Translations under genes and position numbers: made by a program
Assembly: GCF_047663525.1 (NCBI RefSeq)
Contig: NC_092590.1
Span: 7,212,001 to 7,276,000, forward strand
Source: Anas platyrhynchos
Lineage: Eukaryota > Chordata > Aves > Anseriformes > Anatidae
Length of the DNA stretch: 64,000 nt
Direction: 5' to 3'
Notes under the pieces: model-generated
What the model was told of the DNA's origin: nothing
The model's database searches: none
What the model saw: the letters and a program-made list of their open reading frames with translations, nothing else
Shown here: positions 32,256 through 46,566 of the stretch, in pieces
How the letters are laid out: every line of letters begins with the position of its first letter
Position numbering within the stretch: the stretch's first letter is position 1

Positions 32256-34050
32256 CGGGGGTTTTCCTCCTTATCAGCGGTGGCAGTGTGAACCTGGAAC
32301 AATGGAGGCCGTAGAGAGGAGGTTGGAGGGGAGGGGTGGAAAACACAACGAAATGGGGACTCTGCACAACGCCCGCTGCGGGAAGCAGGGGGCGGGGGGC
32401 TCGAACAACGTCCCCCAACCCCCCCCGACCCCTAGACACCCCCCCCGGCCCTCGGGGAAGGCCGCTCCCGGCCTCCCGCTGCGCCGTCTGCCCCCAATCC
32501 ACATCCCCACACCCCGGCGCGCAACCCCTGCGCAACCCCCGCGCAGCCTCCGCCGCAAAGCCGGGGGGCTGCGGGGCTGCGGGGCGCCGAGCCCGCTGCT
32601 CTCTTTTGTTTTCGGCCGCCTCCCTGGCGCACTTTGAACCCTGGCGGTGTGCAGGGAGCAGCCCCGCTCCTGTCCCGCCGCAGTTCCCCCGGTGCCCGCT
32701 GCCTCCCTCCTTCCCCCTCTCTCCTCTCCGCCTTATTTTCCTGCCGCCCCTGGGTTTTCCCAAATCCCTCCCGCTCTTGCCCTACCTGCGCTTTTTTTTT
32801 TTTTTTTTTTTTTTTTTTCTACCTACGAAATAAAACAGTTTTTACCCCCCTCGCTATTGACGCAGCAGCATTTTTGGAGGGAAGCCACCTCCTCGGGGGA
32901 ACGGAGGCGCGCACCGGAGCCCGGGGCAGGGCTCGGGGACCCGTCCCGCGGGATGCGCGGCTGAGGGGCTGGGACCCGAGCAGCCCCCCGAAGGGTGGGG
33001 ATGGGGACGGGGCCGATTTGGGATCGAAGCCCACCTTTGCCTTGCTCAACGCCCGCCGTGGGACGCGTGTTTTGCGGGGGGACGTCTGAAATTTGCGCGC
33101 CCGGCCGAGGGGGTCGGTCAGTACAGCCCACGAAGGGTTTCCATCTCCGGAGCCCCGTCCAACGCCGGGCAAACCGGCTGCCAAATTTTCATTTTCTATC
33201 TGCGAGCCCGGATCGGAATTAACCGCTCCGGACGGCCGCGTCTTCTCCTCGAGGAAGAAAATAGAGGGGAGTAGAAAAAGATCCTCCCCAAATACAGGCA
33301 AAGCCTTTATTCCCAGCACTTTTATTTCGGGAGGTCTCCGAGGTCGGGTTTGGGGAGCTCGGCCGGGCAGCGCAGGGGACGCTCCGCGGCCAAGGCACCG
33401 GGACGGGGACAGGGGACAGGGACGGGGGAAAAATTAAAGGAACAAATTAAAAGCCCCAAAGCAAAGCCCCCAGCAGCCCGCCTGCTCTTCTCCACCCGGG
33501 GTCCAGAGGGATGCTCGGTGGGCGCACCCGGACTCGGACACGCACCGGGCTCCCCTAAAACCCTCCCTGTCTGCTTCCATGAGATCTCGGCGAGGTTTTT
33601 CCCCTTCTCTCAGCCCTGCACCCGGTCGGCCCGAGGTGAACATCTACCGGCCGGAGCGGCCCCGCACGCTGCGGGGAGGAACGGGTCTTCTCCCGGCTTC
33701 CAGTAAAACGTCCCGTAAAGTCCACCTATAAATCTTGGTATGCGCTTCGCGTCCTGCCCTTGCGACGGGGTATTTGCCACCCCCATCCCCCCGCTCCCAC
33801 CCTCCCCCCAAATCCCTCCTGCGGTCTTAACCCCGGCCCCGCACGGCCCGGGTGGGGCGTGGGGAGGGGGAGAGCCGCCCCCCGGTCCGGCACGGCACGG
33901 CACGGCACGGCCCTGCGGGGCTGCCCCCTCGCCCCCCTCGGCCCGATTGGGTGCGTGTGGGTCACGAAGAGATGCCCCTATATAGCAGCCAGACCCTATA
34001 CGGCTCGGCCGGGCTGTCCGGTGCAAATTCGTTAGGTGTTTTTTTCTGGG
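30100..34050. other. GC/CpG-rich block downstream of PITX2 without a recognised gene
   Basis: Several CpG-island-like stretches (about 30,770-31,180, 31,430-31,800, 32,380-32,760 and 32,880-33,960) alternate with T tracts (31,321-31,395, 32,188-32,206, 32,229-32,255, 32,791-32,818). TATA-like words surrounded by CpG occur at about 33,726 (CCTATAAATC) and 33,981 (CTATATAG), so an unannotated transcript could start here. Long open frames exist only because of the GC richness and T runs. No domain is recognised. Confidence 0.45.
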
Positions 34051-34059
34051 TTAAAAGGA

Positions 34060-34240
34060 AAAAAAAAAAAAAAAAGAGAAAAAAAAAAAAAAGAAAAAAA
34101 AAGAAAAAGAAAAAAAGAAAAAAAAAAGATTATAAAAAGGATGAAAAGAAAAAAACAAAGACAAAAAGGAAAAAAAATAAATTAAAAAAAAAAAAAGAAA
34201 AGGAAAAAGGAAAAAAGGGAAAGAAAACGAAAAAAGATTT
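34060..34240 (+). repeat. A-rich (AAAAAG)n-like low-complexity tract
   Basis: About 180 bases of A with interspersed G and few T or C, producing an all-lysine frame on + that is not a protein. Confidence 0.9.
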
Positions 34241-34683
34241 ATTTATTTTTTTAATCTGGAGTTGCACAGCCTCAGTGGTCAAAATCGATGAGCGCACAGC
34301 GATCGATGCCGCCAGCAGCCCAAGGCCGTGACCGAGGTTTAGGCAAGCGGGGAGGGAGCCGCTGGGCAAGGCCCCGGCCTGCTGGGTGTGCGTGTGGAGC
34401 AGTGGCAGCGCCCGGGGAAACACGAGGGTGGAGCCGGGCTCATCACTTGATGTGTATATTTAGTGCGGTGGTAGTCCCACGGGCTCGCAGGGGACTACTT
34501 CGATGCTTAAAGTTATTCGCATGCTTGAGTGATTTGCTGGATTGTGGCCATATGTAAAGCAATAAATATAAGTGGCTACTTCTGTGCAAATAGAGAGCCA
34601 GAGGTCTCGCAAGTAATTTTCCAGCAGATCCAGACCCCGTACTGTACAGATAAAAGCCAACGCAACTCTTTTCTTTCATTCCA

Positions 34684-34772
34684 TTAAAATAAAATAAAAT
34701 AAAATAAAATAAAATAAAATAAAATAAAATAAAATAAAATAAAATAAAATAAAATGAAATGAAATAAAATAA
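34684..34772 (+). repeat. (AAAAT)n microsatellite
   Basis: About 17 copies of the pentamer AAAAT with two AAATG variants near the 3' end. It is similar in motif to the array at 63,761-63,812 in opposite orientation. Confidence 0.95.
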
Positions 34773-37700
34773 AAATCAACGACACACACACCCCAATTAA
34801 GGTCACCGGGACAATGCAAGCATAAAGGAGCGTGAAACTTTTCCCTTATGCAAACCCTCACAGAGCACTTCCGAGGCTGCATTGCAGGGAGAGGAGCAGT
34901 GATCTGCAAGTCCCGCACCCAGGCTTTAGTTCCGAAGCCATTCCCAGTCTTCCCAGGCACAAAATCCCACACCAGCCTTGCTGGACGCAGGGCCCGAAGA
35001 GCGAGGCAATGCCTTGGGTGGCATGTCGGTGTGAGAGGGGACCGGCCCCCATGGTACTCCTTTGAAGTCCGCAGAGGCTGAACTGGCAGCACGGAGTGGG
35101 AGAGGAGTTCCCAGGCAAGCAGGGACTCTCCCTCCAAGATTTGGGGCAGCCGGATCCCTGTTGTGTCTCCAGGGAAGGCCGTGTGTGCTTCCCACCCCTC
35201 GGTGGGGATGGGAAGAGCCATGGAGACAGAGGTGGCTCTTCTGCAGTTTATCCTCTATCCACAGAGCCCAAATCTCTAGCAATTCACTTTTTTTTTTTCT
35301 TTTTTCTTTTTTCCTAGTGCAAAGTAAAACAGAGTTTGATTAAAATAATAATATCCAGCTTTTGGCAATGCTTCCTATAAATTCATGGCTTTAGCCTGGA
35401 CTGTCTCATGGCCAGACTGTAAATTTTTGCATTCTAACTCGCTGTGACAAATCTCTAGCCCCAGTCATTGTTATTTCCTTCAGCTTTCACATCCTGCTGG
35501 CAAAAAAACCTCCAACTCTGGTATTCTTCCCCCAAAACAGAAATTCCTACCACAAGGGCTGTTACCCTGAGAACATTTTTTAATAAACATATTTGGAAAA
35601 TGAAAACAAGACACACAAAATCTATGAGCGCGGCTAGCATCAAATGAAGACTTGGAAGCAGTTTCAAGTAGTGTTACAAATAGGAAATAGCTTTCCAGAG
35701 ATAAAAATGCACCACGTGTTTTGTTAACACCAGCATTCGGCCGGGCTTTGCTCTCCCGGCTTATGAGGAGGTTGAGGGACACCTTTGTCCTGGCTGAGGG
35801 GTTTGTGACTGCTGGCTGAGCCGCGAGGGCAGGGACTCGAGTGATGTGGGGGTCGCTGGCCACAGCCCTGTCAAAACACAGTGGCATGATGCCATCGGGG
35901 TGACAGCCATCCCCACACATCGGCAGCGATGGCCTCGTGGTCAAAGTGAGGGAACGGAGAGGGACACTTGGTGGCATTGGTCTCTTCTGCAAATTCTGGC
36001 CCAGGCACCTGGGGTGCCATGCGAGGCTTCAGCCCCTGACAGAGTGGACAAAATGGCTCCCACTGGCAGCCGTGGGTGTCGTGGGGTTTGTTGTTTTTTT
36101 TTTTTTTTTTACAGCAAAAAGGGGTATTAATTACCCTGAGAAGCAGCCTCATGGCTGACTTAGTGACAGTCGCAGGCTCTCAGCGTCTTACAGGGTGTTT
36201 CCTTTTAATTGTCTAGGGCACAGGGAACGTTGCATTTTTCTGTCTTCATAACAAAAAGGCTTCAGAAGCTGGAGCGCAGCTCCAACAGCTCTCCCTGTGA
36301 CAATAGGAGGCTTAATTCTTGCGACGGCCAGACACTGCCATTGGAGACGGCCCAAATCCCCTCCGGTGGAGCTGGGAATTCTGGGGACATAAATAACGCG
36401 GCTCCGGGACCCCGGCGAGCAGTGTTTACACGGCCGCCTTACAGGCCCGCCGCGCTTAGCGCCCTGCCTTCCTCCTGCTCGGCAGGGAGAAGGGGCAGCC
36501 ATGGGCTCGTGGGTCCGACAGGGCTCGGCAGGAGCAGGCCGAGCATGGCTGCAGGCTGAGGAGGAGCGGAGCCTGGCCTGGGCTGCAAGCAGGCCGCGTT
36601 ATGCAGAGCGCTCCTGTCACTCTTCTCCTCCGGTGGGACAAATAAAGGCAAAGGAGGAGTCAGAAGAAAGGGTGAAGCAGCTTGGGAAGAGGCAAAGAGG
36701 TCTTGTTTCTGGTTCCTGTGAGACTTCTAGCACAGAGGCTGTCACCTTTGTCGAATACATCGCCACAGAGGCCACTGCGTGGTCATATTAAGAAGAGCCT
36801 ATGTGCTGCCCAGACCAGCTTAGCACGCTGTGCTACAGGACAGATGATTATGAATCTCATTCTGTGCTGATAACACCCAATCCATTGTGATTTACAAGTA
36901 ATAGTTATTTTTTAATGTCAGCCTTTACCTTTCTTCAAAAAATATGGTCAAAATAACCTTGTGGAGGGCAAATGGAGCAACTGAGTTGATGACCCTGATG
37001 CAGTTCCTGTAACGGTGATGATGATTCTCATCATTTGATTATTGTTACTCTATATGGCACCCGAGTAATCTCACAGCAAAATTAAGATTATACAAACATG
37101 AAAGCGGAGTGTGTGGGGAGATGTGGGCAGAATGCCCACCACGAATACCCAGACCTTTATGAGGAGAATCGCAGAGCCCAGTGCAGGCCCTGAGATGAAA
37201 ACCTGGGGTTCAGCCCCGCCACAGTTTGTGTTATAGGGATTTATGGGGCCCTTCCCTCTGCGAAGACCCTGCCCAGGGGGCCGGCCTTGGTGCGGTGCGG
37301 TCTCCAGCAGGGCAAAGAAAAGCCCGGCTCTGCCCGTCAGGAGACGCCCAGCTTGAGGCTGCCAACATGGGCCGTAGCCAAACCGGCAGGAAGGATAAAA
37401 TCACGGAAAGCAGTCACTGATATCCCAGAGAGGAATTCAAGGCTGCTTCTGAGAGTCCTCTGCACATAACGCTACTCCGACAGCACTTAACTCCTCAGGG
37501 CATTAGCTACAGGGTCCTGGCTGGGTGGCCCCTGGGGTTAATGTGCTCTCCTGAAGCTCAGCTTCCCCACCACTGCTGGGGGAGGCTGCACGACCCCAAA
37601 GGGTGCTTCATGCTTTAGGCTGTGTTTAGACACTCCTGCAGGAGTGGCAAGTGTACTGACCTGTCTTGCAGGGACCTCTCTTTTCCTCAAAAGTGAATTC

Positions 37701-38559
37701 TACTGCCCCAATTCCCTCTGAGCACAAGCAGTGCAACCCCAGGCTTTGGTCCCTTATGCAGCGAGGACATCTGCCAGCTGCTGGGCCTGATGCTTGCAAG
37801 TGTGGGGTGACCCCATATCCTCAGCGTGAAGAGAGGGTCAGGTGTGCACACCACATCTCCTGGACCCTCCTACATGCAGACTGCTGGCCTCTCCTTCGCA
37901 GCAGCAACTCCTAAAGCTCATCCCAGCAGACTGGGTGTCCAAGTGGCTGTGCATCTGCTGAGTCAGCCAAATGCCAGACGCCAGGGCTGGTGCCTGCTTC
38001 AGGCACCAGGACGAGGTGAAGCCAGCGAGCTGTGTTTAAGGTGATGGATCTGGGATGCTTCCAGACCGGCACCCGGAAAGCACTGTGTGATTCATATGGC
38101 ATACAAGCCTGGTTCAGATGGAGTCCATCGTGTACCATTTTTGCCTGCTCTCACCTGAACTGGAATAACGATTGTTTTCCACGTGGTGTGAAGATAAAAG
38201 CATGTGAGTAGTTGTGAAATGCTCATCTGACTTGGTGAGGAAGAGTATTTCGCTATATGGACATTGCATCCATAATTTCTACCTAGCAATGGTACTTACT
38301 GGGCATAATGCAGGCATTCGTTTTAGTTAATGTTTTTTTTTTTTTACTGGCATACGTAAGATTAGCACTTTCAACTCCAGGCTTTTACACAGGTAAGAGC
38401 ATAATCTTCATAAAAGGCTCTACAGACAAAGTGGCTTGTTGGCCCGTCAGCTTGAAATAACCTACCTGCACTAAGCACCACAAAAGGTTTCGATCAAAAA
38501 GGTAAGCATAGCTGCAGGAGCAGCTGACTCAGAACGAAGCAGCCACCTCACTACAGCAT
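34773..38559. other. Intergenic sequence, no gene recognised
   Basis: Mixed composition. Homopolymer runs occur near 35,289 and 36,090-36,110. Patches at 36,830-37,100 are AT-rich and look constrained (homeodomain-like words, no repeats), but no function can be assigned. Confidence 0.5.
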
Positions 38560-39180
38560 CATTAAGGAAAGACTTTAATAGGCTGGGACAGATTTATAAT
38601 AATTAATACAACTCACTCATTATCCGAGACAAGGCATCTACAGCACACAGCATGTCTCTGCGTGAAATTTTAGACTTATTTGCACAAGTGCGGGCTGATT
38701 ACATTACATGTAAGTAGCAGGGTGAAGCAGGACATTTGGTCCAAATGCGTGTAAATAGAGTACCTAATAGTTTAAAGAAAGCCGTGTCGCGGGTGATTTA
38801 TGCTTCCCTACTTTGTCAAATCACGTAGACCGAGTTAGACACTTTCATTTCATCTCCCTGGGGAAAAGAGCGCAGCGTTTCGGAGACTCGTCTCCAGAAA
38901 AAGTGCCACAGTGTTGGAGATGCCAACTTCTCATTTTCCCAGTGGGTGGTCTGCTGCGAAATCCCCAAAAGGCGAAGGATCTCGAGCTAGCCAGGGCCTC
39001 CCTTAAGCTGAGGCGTTTAAGAGATTTTTATGTGTAATTTAAGATGTTTGCTGAGAAATAGAGACTCTGATTTAACTATTTGCAGCTTATGATTTTTCCA
39101 TTAGAAAAATCTTAAGGAACCATCAGCACATTCCATATTTGACTGACCACAAAATCACAATTTTTTCCCTCAAATCTATT
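38560..39180. promoter_or_regulatory. Candidate conserved block downstream of PITX2, with a 21-codon ORF
   Basis: AT-rich, repeat-free sequence. It contains a 21-codon frame (38,652-38,717, + strand; begins MSLREILDLFAQ) whose codons end in a perfect splice donor GTAAGT at 38,710-38,715. No acceptor partner or family is recognised. An enhancer is the more likely explanation. Confidence 0.25.
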
Positions 39181-42100
39181 GCCCCACAGCAGCCTCCTTT
39201 GTTCTTCCCCTCTCTCATTTGGTTTGCACTCATTTGGAAATTGCTGGGGAGGACACTCGGCCACTGTTACTCACACTGAGCAGTACGAGTCCCTGAAAAG
39301 ATCGCCACTAGCTTCTCCTGGGAAAAATCGTGAGGCAAGGGCTTCATCTGCGAGGCTGGCTGGGCTGGCTTCCCTGCTCAGCATGTCATACAGCCCCAGA
39401 AAACACTCTGAGCTTTCACCCTGCCCTCTCCACGCAGGCAGCCCTCCTCTACACCACGGGAGCTCAAACCGGAGGGAAGGCGAGCGGCATCCCTGCACGT
39501 AACCTTCCCCTAAGTGCCAGAAATGCTGGAGCTGCACGGCAATAGACAAATGCGACTGCATCTCCTCATCAGCTTTATTTGTGCGCTGTATTTTCGTAGG
39601 AAATAGAGAAACGTTGCTTCTGTGTTTGTTGCAGTGCAGCAGGGTGGTCCTGTTTAAGCAGTGCAGAGAACCTCGAGCCGGTTTCCCCTCCCGCTCCCCC
39701 CAGTAAGGTCTTTGCAAGGAAGTAGATGTGTGAAGGAGCAGCAGACAAGACAGAGACCGGAGCCAGATGTTCCTCCGAGAGCTGCCTCCGACTGGGATAG
39801 AAACCCAGCTGTTCGCTGACTCAGGGGGATCGCAGGCAGAAAGCTCTGGGATTTGCCGTGTGCGCGCGCCAGAGGAAGGCACAGCCCCAGCTTTCCTACC
39901 CTGACTCTTCCCAGCTTGCAGATGGAGGGAGGAGGCGTGTGCTTGGCTGGGAAAAGGATGCTGCTGGGACGTGAGCCTCGGCTCCCCGCAGCTTGCTGGT
40001 GAGGTAGGTGGGCGCGTTTCTCCCAGGACTCGGTTAAGAAATCCTGGTCTGGGCAGTGTGCTGCTGCCTTAAACAGTCTGGCAATTTGTCTAATTTAGAG
40101 GAAAAATGCCGAGGAAACTGCTGTGCTATAGATATGCCGTAGGCTGACAGCTTGTGCCTGGCTAGTGAAATGTATTAGATATTTCTGGGCATATTTACAA
40201 ACATCTCCTAGTTAGGATAATAAGCCACTTGGCCAAAGTCAACATTAGCTGCAGCACACATTATCCCCTCAACCGAAGCATACCTTCCATCCAAAAATCA
40301 TGGTTCAGCCCCCAAAAAGCCTCCCTGTTCCGACCTGCGTTTAGTACCATCGATCTAGGCTGAATACAGAGTTTTCCTGCAGCACTGGTCTGTCGGTGGT
40401 GGTCCCTGACTGAGGAGGCTGCTGGCATGGAGACATCTACCAACAACATGCCGTGAGGAATGAAGAAAAGCCTGACCTCGGTGTGGTTTTCTCTTTGTAC
40501 TTTTCCCAACATCCAGGAGCAGGTGCCATACGTACAAAAGCTCCACTAAATGAACATCTGAGGCTTTTGAGTATAGATCCTGGAGACGTGCACCATTGCC
40601 CAGAGGTCCATTGCCAGCGTCAGAGGAAAGTCTTGGCGGCTCCCCGGACACACTTTCACTCACGGCCAGGATTAGGAGCACCTCTCGTCCTGCTTGATAA
40701 AGCCCAGCATGGGAGCGGATTCGACCTGCTCCTGGGAGGAGTGCAGCTCAGCAGCACAGCATGGCCTGCCCTGCTCTGTGCTGCCCCCAAAAACCTCGCT
40801 GGAAAGTGGCAGCGTTGGTGATGCTGCCTCACAGCTTCAGCTCCTGGATAGGAAGAGCATCAGGGCTGAAATACTGGAGAAGGGGACTTTACTACTCCTC
40901 TGACCACCACGGAGATCCCTCTGAAAAAATAACTGATTAGGATTTTATAATAATGCTTCTAATTGGTAGGACAACATGCTAGTTTCGCAATGCAATAATC
41001 CCAAGGAAGGCGGCTTCACATTCAGCTGAGCACTGCTAGCCAAGGCAAGGTGAGAAATTCCCTGCTCGGAAAGGCTGCCATTTAAATAGATAAGGCAAAT
41101 TGTAGGAGGAGAAGCAGAGCTAGAGAAAAGTGAAAAGACTTGCTCAAGGTCACACAGCAGATCAGTGGCAGATCAACAAAGCTGTCTGGTTCTCTGACCT
41201 GCCAGTCTGCTGTCCCGCAAGGTCCTTGGGATAAAGGCTCTAATAGCTCCTGCTGTCCCCGTGCCCACGGTGAGGCTGTGCAAACAATATAGCACAGCGT
41301 CACCTCTGGCATCCCAGAAATGAGGATTCCATATTTTATATGCTTAGAGGAGGAGTCCCTAAGGTGGCTAATTTGAAAGCGGAATGGTTTGTTAGATTAG
41401 TCATTTGTTTTTAAAAATTAACTTTTGGAAAGCGTAGCTATCCCAAAGTCTATTTTTTTCCATGGTGAGATGAACACGCCGGTGACCATAATCGTGGTGA
41501 AAATATAGGATAAGGAGCTCCCCCCCACCCCCCATGTGCTATTTTAAGTTGGCATGTGTTTACAGAGATAACATTTGATGTCATAGTTGCCACATTTGAC
41601 AGAGAAAAGCCTGAGAGAACCATTAACTATAGGACGAGTCAGCAATCTAAGGCATCTTTGTCCTTTGCTAAATGATTAGCTCAAAGCAATGCTTCTTCTG
41701 AAGTTTCCACCCCAAGAAAATCCTGCAAACAAACACTCTAATAGCTATTATAAAATAAAGAATCATTTATACATAACTGAATTTTACAACTAGGCAAAAT
41801 CAACTCATCTTTACTGCCCACAGGAAAAAATATTTATTTTCCCTTCATTTCTAAATGCGTTACGGTGATGTTAACTACAGATTTGAAGGCATCAGAGAAT
41901 GAGAGAATAGAAACCAGAGACAAATAGGAGTCAGGGTGCCAGATTACTTTTTCTGCTCTACCACGTTGTTGCTTTGTAGCCCTGAGCATGGCACTTAACC
42001 TTCTGCCTCAATGCATCCCTATGCAGAAGGCAGCGACGATTTCTAGTTCACACAACGATGCTTTTTCTGCCAGAGCCCCCACTCCTTGAACCTCCTCAGG

Positions 42101-45100
42101 ACAGGATTCAGGAAAAAGAGATCTGCTTGCGAAGATCTGGGGAGAAGCTTTTCCTCAATGAATCCAGGTAATCCCCAAGAAGCTCAGCAAATCCTAAGGG
42201 ATCATATAATGCAGTGGATTAGGCATAGCTGTCAGGAACTATGTTCCTAGCGGGCTGCTGGCCACAGCTCCCTCAAAGCCCCTTAAAGGGAAGGGCGCTT
42301 CTGGTCCACCCAGTCCATGGGACTTCTCTCAGATGCCTCCAAGGACCAGAGGAGCCAGTGGTATTTTCACCTGCAGCTCAGTTGGTTTCTGGACTGGAAA
42401 ACTCCCTCGCCATAGCTGAGAGAAGGGGAGGACAAGAATGGGACAGGGACAGCTTAATTTGTCTCTGAGGGGAAGGCAGCACGCAGATGGTCCTCTGAGC
42501 AAAGGGATCTGAGCAGCTGGGGGGAGATCCCACCCTGAAGCATACTTAACTGCTAATGGGTTAAGAAGAGCAAGATTATTTTTAACTCACTACTTGTGAA
42601 ACATTTTTCCTTTTCCTTGAAGAAGTACTTTGGCAAAAGGTGTGGCACAGATCGGTTACTGGGAAACATTGCACTCCATCGCATCCGTAAGAATGCAGAG
42701 TTTCCTTTTGTAAAAGACTATTTTAGGCACTCAACATTTTTCCATGCTTTCCTTCCTCCTAAAAACATCCCTGAAGGCTGTCTATCTTACGGTTGATGAT
42801 TTATTTATCTTTTGGTTAAAGATTCAGCAGAAATGGCTCAGCCATTATTTCCAGGGGTAATGAAATGAATCTGTCATTCGGCTCGTTTTCTAAAGGGAGG
42901 AAAACACCTCCGCCCCACTGCAGAGCACTAGCTTGCATGTGCTCGGGAGCAGGGATGTGAATTTGCTGACAGGGTTACTCTGGTGTCAGGAACATGCCCT
43001 TTGCTTTCCTAAATAATATCAGCCAAAACCGTGATATTCTGGTTTGGACGTACTCTGGAGAGCCTCGTTAGAGCCGGGCAGCTCAATTCTCTGAAGGTTA
43101 CACGTGCCGTAGCCCCTGCCAGCTCTCATCAGGCTATGGCTGTTGTAGGAAACACAGATCGACGTGTTACGGAGCCAAAACGCCGCAGCACATCCCAGAG
43201 GGTTCCCCGTGATGATGGCGAGCTGGGAGCTGCTGCTTGCTTCACTTTCTGGACCCAGCCAGTAATCCTTCAGACAGCCCCCGAGGCTGCACTTTGGAAC
43301 CCCAGCTCTCCAGTGCGGGCTTGGAAGATCTTGAGGAGAGTTTGTGGCCAAGAGACCGCCGGCATCGCCACTCGTGTGCTTGTGGGAGGAGGCCAGCTGA
43401 GCGCAGCAGGGAGGCAGATCGCGGTGGGCATCTGGAGAGACACAGGCAAGGGGCATGTAATGCTGCCCTTGCCAAGAGGATTAAGATACCCAGGCCAGGC
43501 TGGAACTGAGGGCTGAGCGCTTTCTCCATAGAGATGACAGAGAGCTTGAGGTGGATGGCCGTGCCCAGCTGGGGACCGTGGAAGGCAGCCCAGACTCCAT
43601 GGCATTAAGAGGGACCCCAATGGATTGCATCCCCTCTGGAGTTTGTGAGCACTAGCAGAGGGCAATCGGCATGGGTAGGGCAGGTGAGGGCACCGCTTGT
43701 AGTTAGAGGACATCCTCGTTGACATGGAAAAGAGAATTGAAAGCAGCTCAGCCGAGTGGCTTGCTCATCAGTCAGGGACTGGATCGACTGCTGTGAGGCC
43801 TTTGGTACCCAGGACTGTGCCTACGTGCTCAGGTCTGAGAGTGGTTTAGACTTCCACAGCACAAACGTGGGTCCCAGGCACGTCCCCAGCCCACGTCAGG
43901 ACAGGCTACCAGTTTTTGGAATCCAGTTTTTGGAATCAGCTATCCAGCTCCTGAAGGCTGGCAGAAGGGAACCCCACATTTTTCTTCAAAATCCTTTCTT
44001 GAAGCCCTGTTGAATCCAATGGAAGTAATTGCTAGATGTGTTGCTGGTAAATAATAGCAGCAGGATTTGTACCATGTAGCAGTGAGTACCCCAAGAACAG
44101 GGTGTCACCTCCGAGCTATCCCAGTTTTGTGGAAACTTCCTGACTTTAGCCTCTCTGTGCTCATTTCACCAAGTTAAAAACAAAGACAATACTTTTCCTT
44201 TCTTTTCTTCACCAGGAAAGTTTTATTCACCCTCTACCCTCAGGAAAATAGAGTCAGGAACAAAAGAAAAAAAAAAAGAAAGAAAGAAAGAAAAAGAAAA
44301 TGAAAACAGAATTAGATTTTTTTCCTTAAAAACTCTGAACATTTTCAAAACCAATCATTTTTCATAAAAAAGCTCACATCTGTTATTTATAAAATTCCAT
44401 TTTTATGTGATTTTTTTTCTTTCTTTCTTTTTTTTTTTTCTTTTTTTTTTTTTTTACTGGCTCCCATTCAGATACCAACAAAACAAATCAGACACAAGTA
44501 TTACATGTTGTACCAGTAAGTGCTGGAGTCCCTGGAAGAATATAGCAGCGATTACTTTTTTTCGCTAAAGACTTGGCAAGGGAGGTGTGCTTGGAGGAGG
44601 GATAGAAGGAAGAGAGGTAGCTTGAGAACAAAGACAAGCGTGATTAATAGAGTACAACCCTCTTTATCTTCTTTGTTCCAGATACCAAAAATATTCAGGT
44701 GAGTAAGGAAAAAGGCAAGTCAGCGTTACATCTCTGATGAGAGCCGGAGTCAAATGAAGCAGGCTCCCAGATAAACCCATTTACTTTTTCAAATAAATAT
44801 ATTCAAGAAGGCACAAGCTCGTCAGCTTGGGCACTAGGCTTATTTTTAAACATTTATCTAGTCCGCATGCCAAGCTCCTAGATATGCTCACCAGCAAAAC
44901 TCTTAAGCCCGGTGCATTATAGCTGCAGACTGCCTCTCTTGTCTTTCTTGGGGAACCCACCATTTCGGCCCCAGCTCTGCACAGAAGCTGCATCGCTCCG
45001 ACCGCTCGGGCGTAAGGGCAGCGGCACAGCCTTCCCCCTCTCCCCCATGTCGTGTCTGCCATTATACCCGCATAAAGACCCCATACCGGTATTATTATTC

Positions 45101-46549
45101 CTCGCCAGGAAAAGGAATGAATTGCAAGCACCTTCCTGCCACTGTAAGTGAATTGATACCAGGAGCTGTAGATGCAGTTAAAAGACCCCCCAGTGCTTCC
45201 CCCCCCAAAGTCTCCCATGCAACCGACACAGTTCCACTTGTACAAAATCTACCTGTAGAGCAGGCTTTTATGGGCCAGGAGCCTTTACCCTTCTTTAATC
45301 CACTTAGATTACCAGCGGTGCACTGCTAATTCACATGGCAAAGGGCAAAGGGCTTTCTGCAAAGCACAACTTTTTCTTGTAGCAGAAATAGATGAACCCA
45401 CTTGCCTCTAAAGAATTGATTACTTGATGCCTTTGTGGGTTTTGTAGAGCACTCTGCCCGTGTGAATTAGGTGTAGTTTGGTGAATGTGAAAGCTTAACC
45501 CCTCTCTCTCCCCCCAACCACGTGTGGGGACGGCAAGAATTTGTGTTTAAATTCAGGACTGTAAAAAATACAATGAGCAGTATTTTTTTTTTAATGTAAC
45601 TTTTCTGTTTCTACATGCAATAACACACATTTTAAACTAACAGAAATAGAGAGCCGTCTGAAGTTTTATGAAAATGTCTGTCACGCTAAGAATCTCAGTC
45701 TCCACTGAACTGGCAACACACATTAATGAGAAACATTAGATTATGAATAAAATCATAAATTTGTTATGTTAAGGGCTAACTTTGTCCTGTAAACAGTGCT
45801 GCTAGTCCCAACAAGCCTTGGTCCAAATAGAAGTTGCTTATTAAATAGACAAGAAAATGTTATGGATTTATTACATATTAAATATGCTTGTACTTTACGT
45901 ATAGAACTTGATTTTTTTAGGCACTCTGGATTTTCATTAATAGAAATCAAGCAAATCAGAGTTCAAGCTGTTGCTGTTGCTTGAGTTGAGCTATGCTGCT
46001 AAAGACATTTTCACATGTGACATGCTCTATGTACTACCAACCGTTTGGTCACATCAGTACTGTTTGACCACATGCAATGAAGAGAATGGAAATAGACACA
46101 CTGTGATTGGTGTCACCAGGAATGATGGAAAGCTGGAGGGGGGTAACACACGAAGGCAATTTGTGCCCATCTTTATTTAAATTTTTTAAACTTCCCTTGG
46201 TATTCAGATTTTTCTTTCTGGAAATTTTCTCAAAACAGCGGGAGATCCCTGAGCAATTAACTGAAGCTGCTAATATTTTTAAATTTCTAACACTGAACTC
46301 AGTTGGTGGCATTATTCATGTAGTTAAAGTTAAGCTTGCGCTGCAGTACCTTGCTGAAAGAACCAAATAGATTTTTCCCTGCTCACTCAGCAAAGGAGTT
46401 ACGTCAGTGTTAACAAAAAGGCTTTCCGTATGAACCGATTATTAGTCACGTTCTTTTGGTCTGTCAGATTTACTTCCTCCTTGCCTGACGCCACATCTAT
46501 TAAATCTCCATTCACCTGTAGAGTAAGGCAAGTAGAAAAAAACAGGACT

Positions 46550-46566
46550 TTGTGTGTGTGTGTGTG
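46550..46566 (+). repeat. (TG)n dinucleotide repeat
   Basis: Eight TG units in intergenic sequence. Confidence 0.9.

Noticed and set aside
34060..34331. Lysine-rich frame
   Set aside because: A-rich low-complexity tract; no protein signal.
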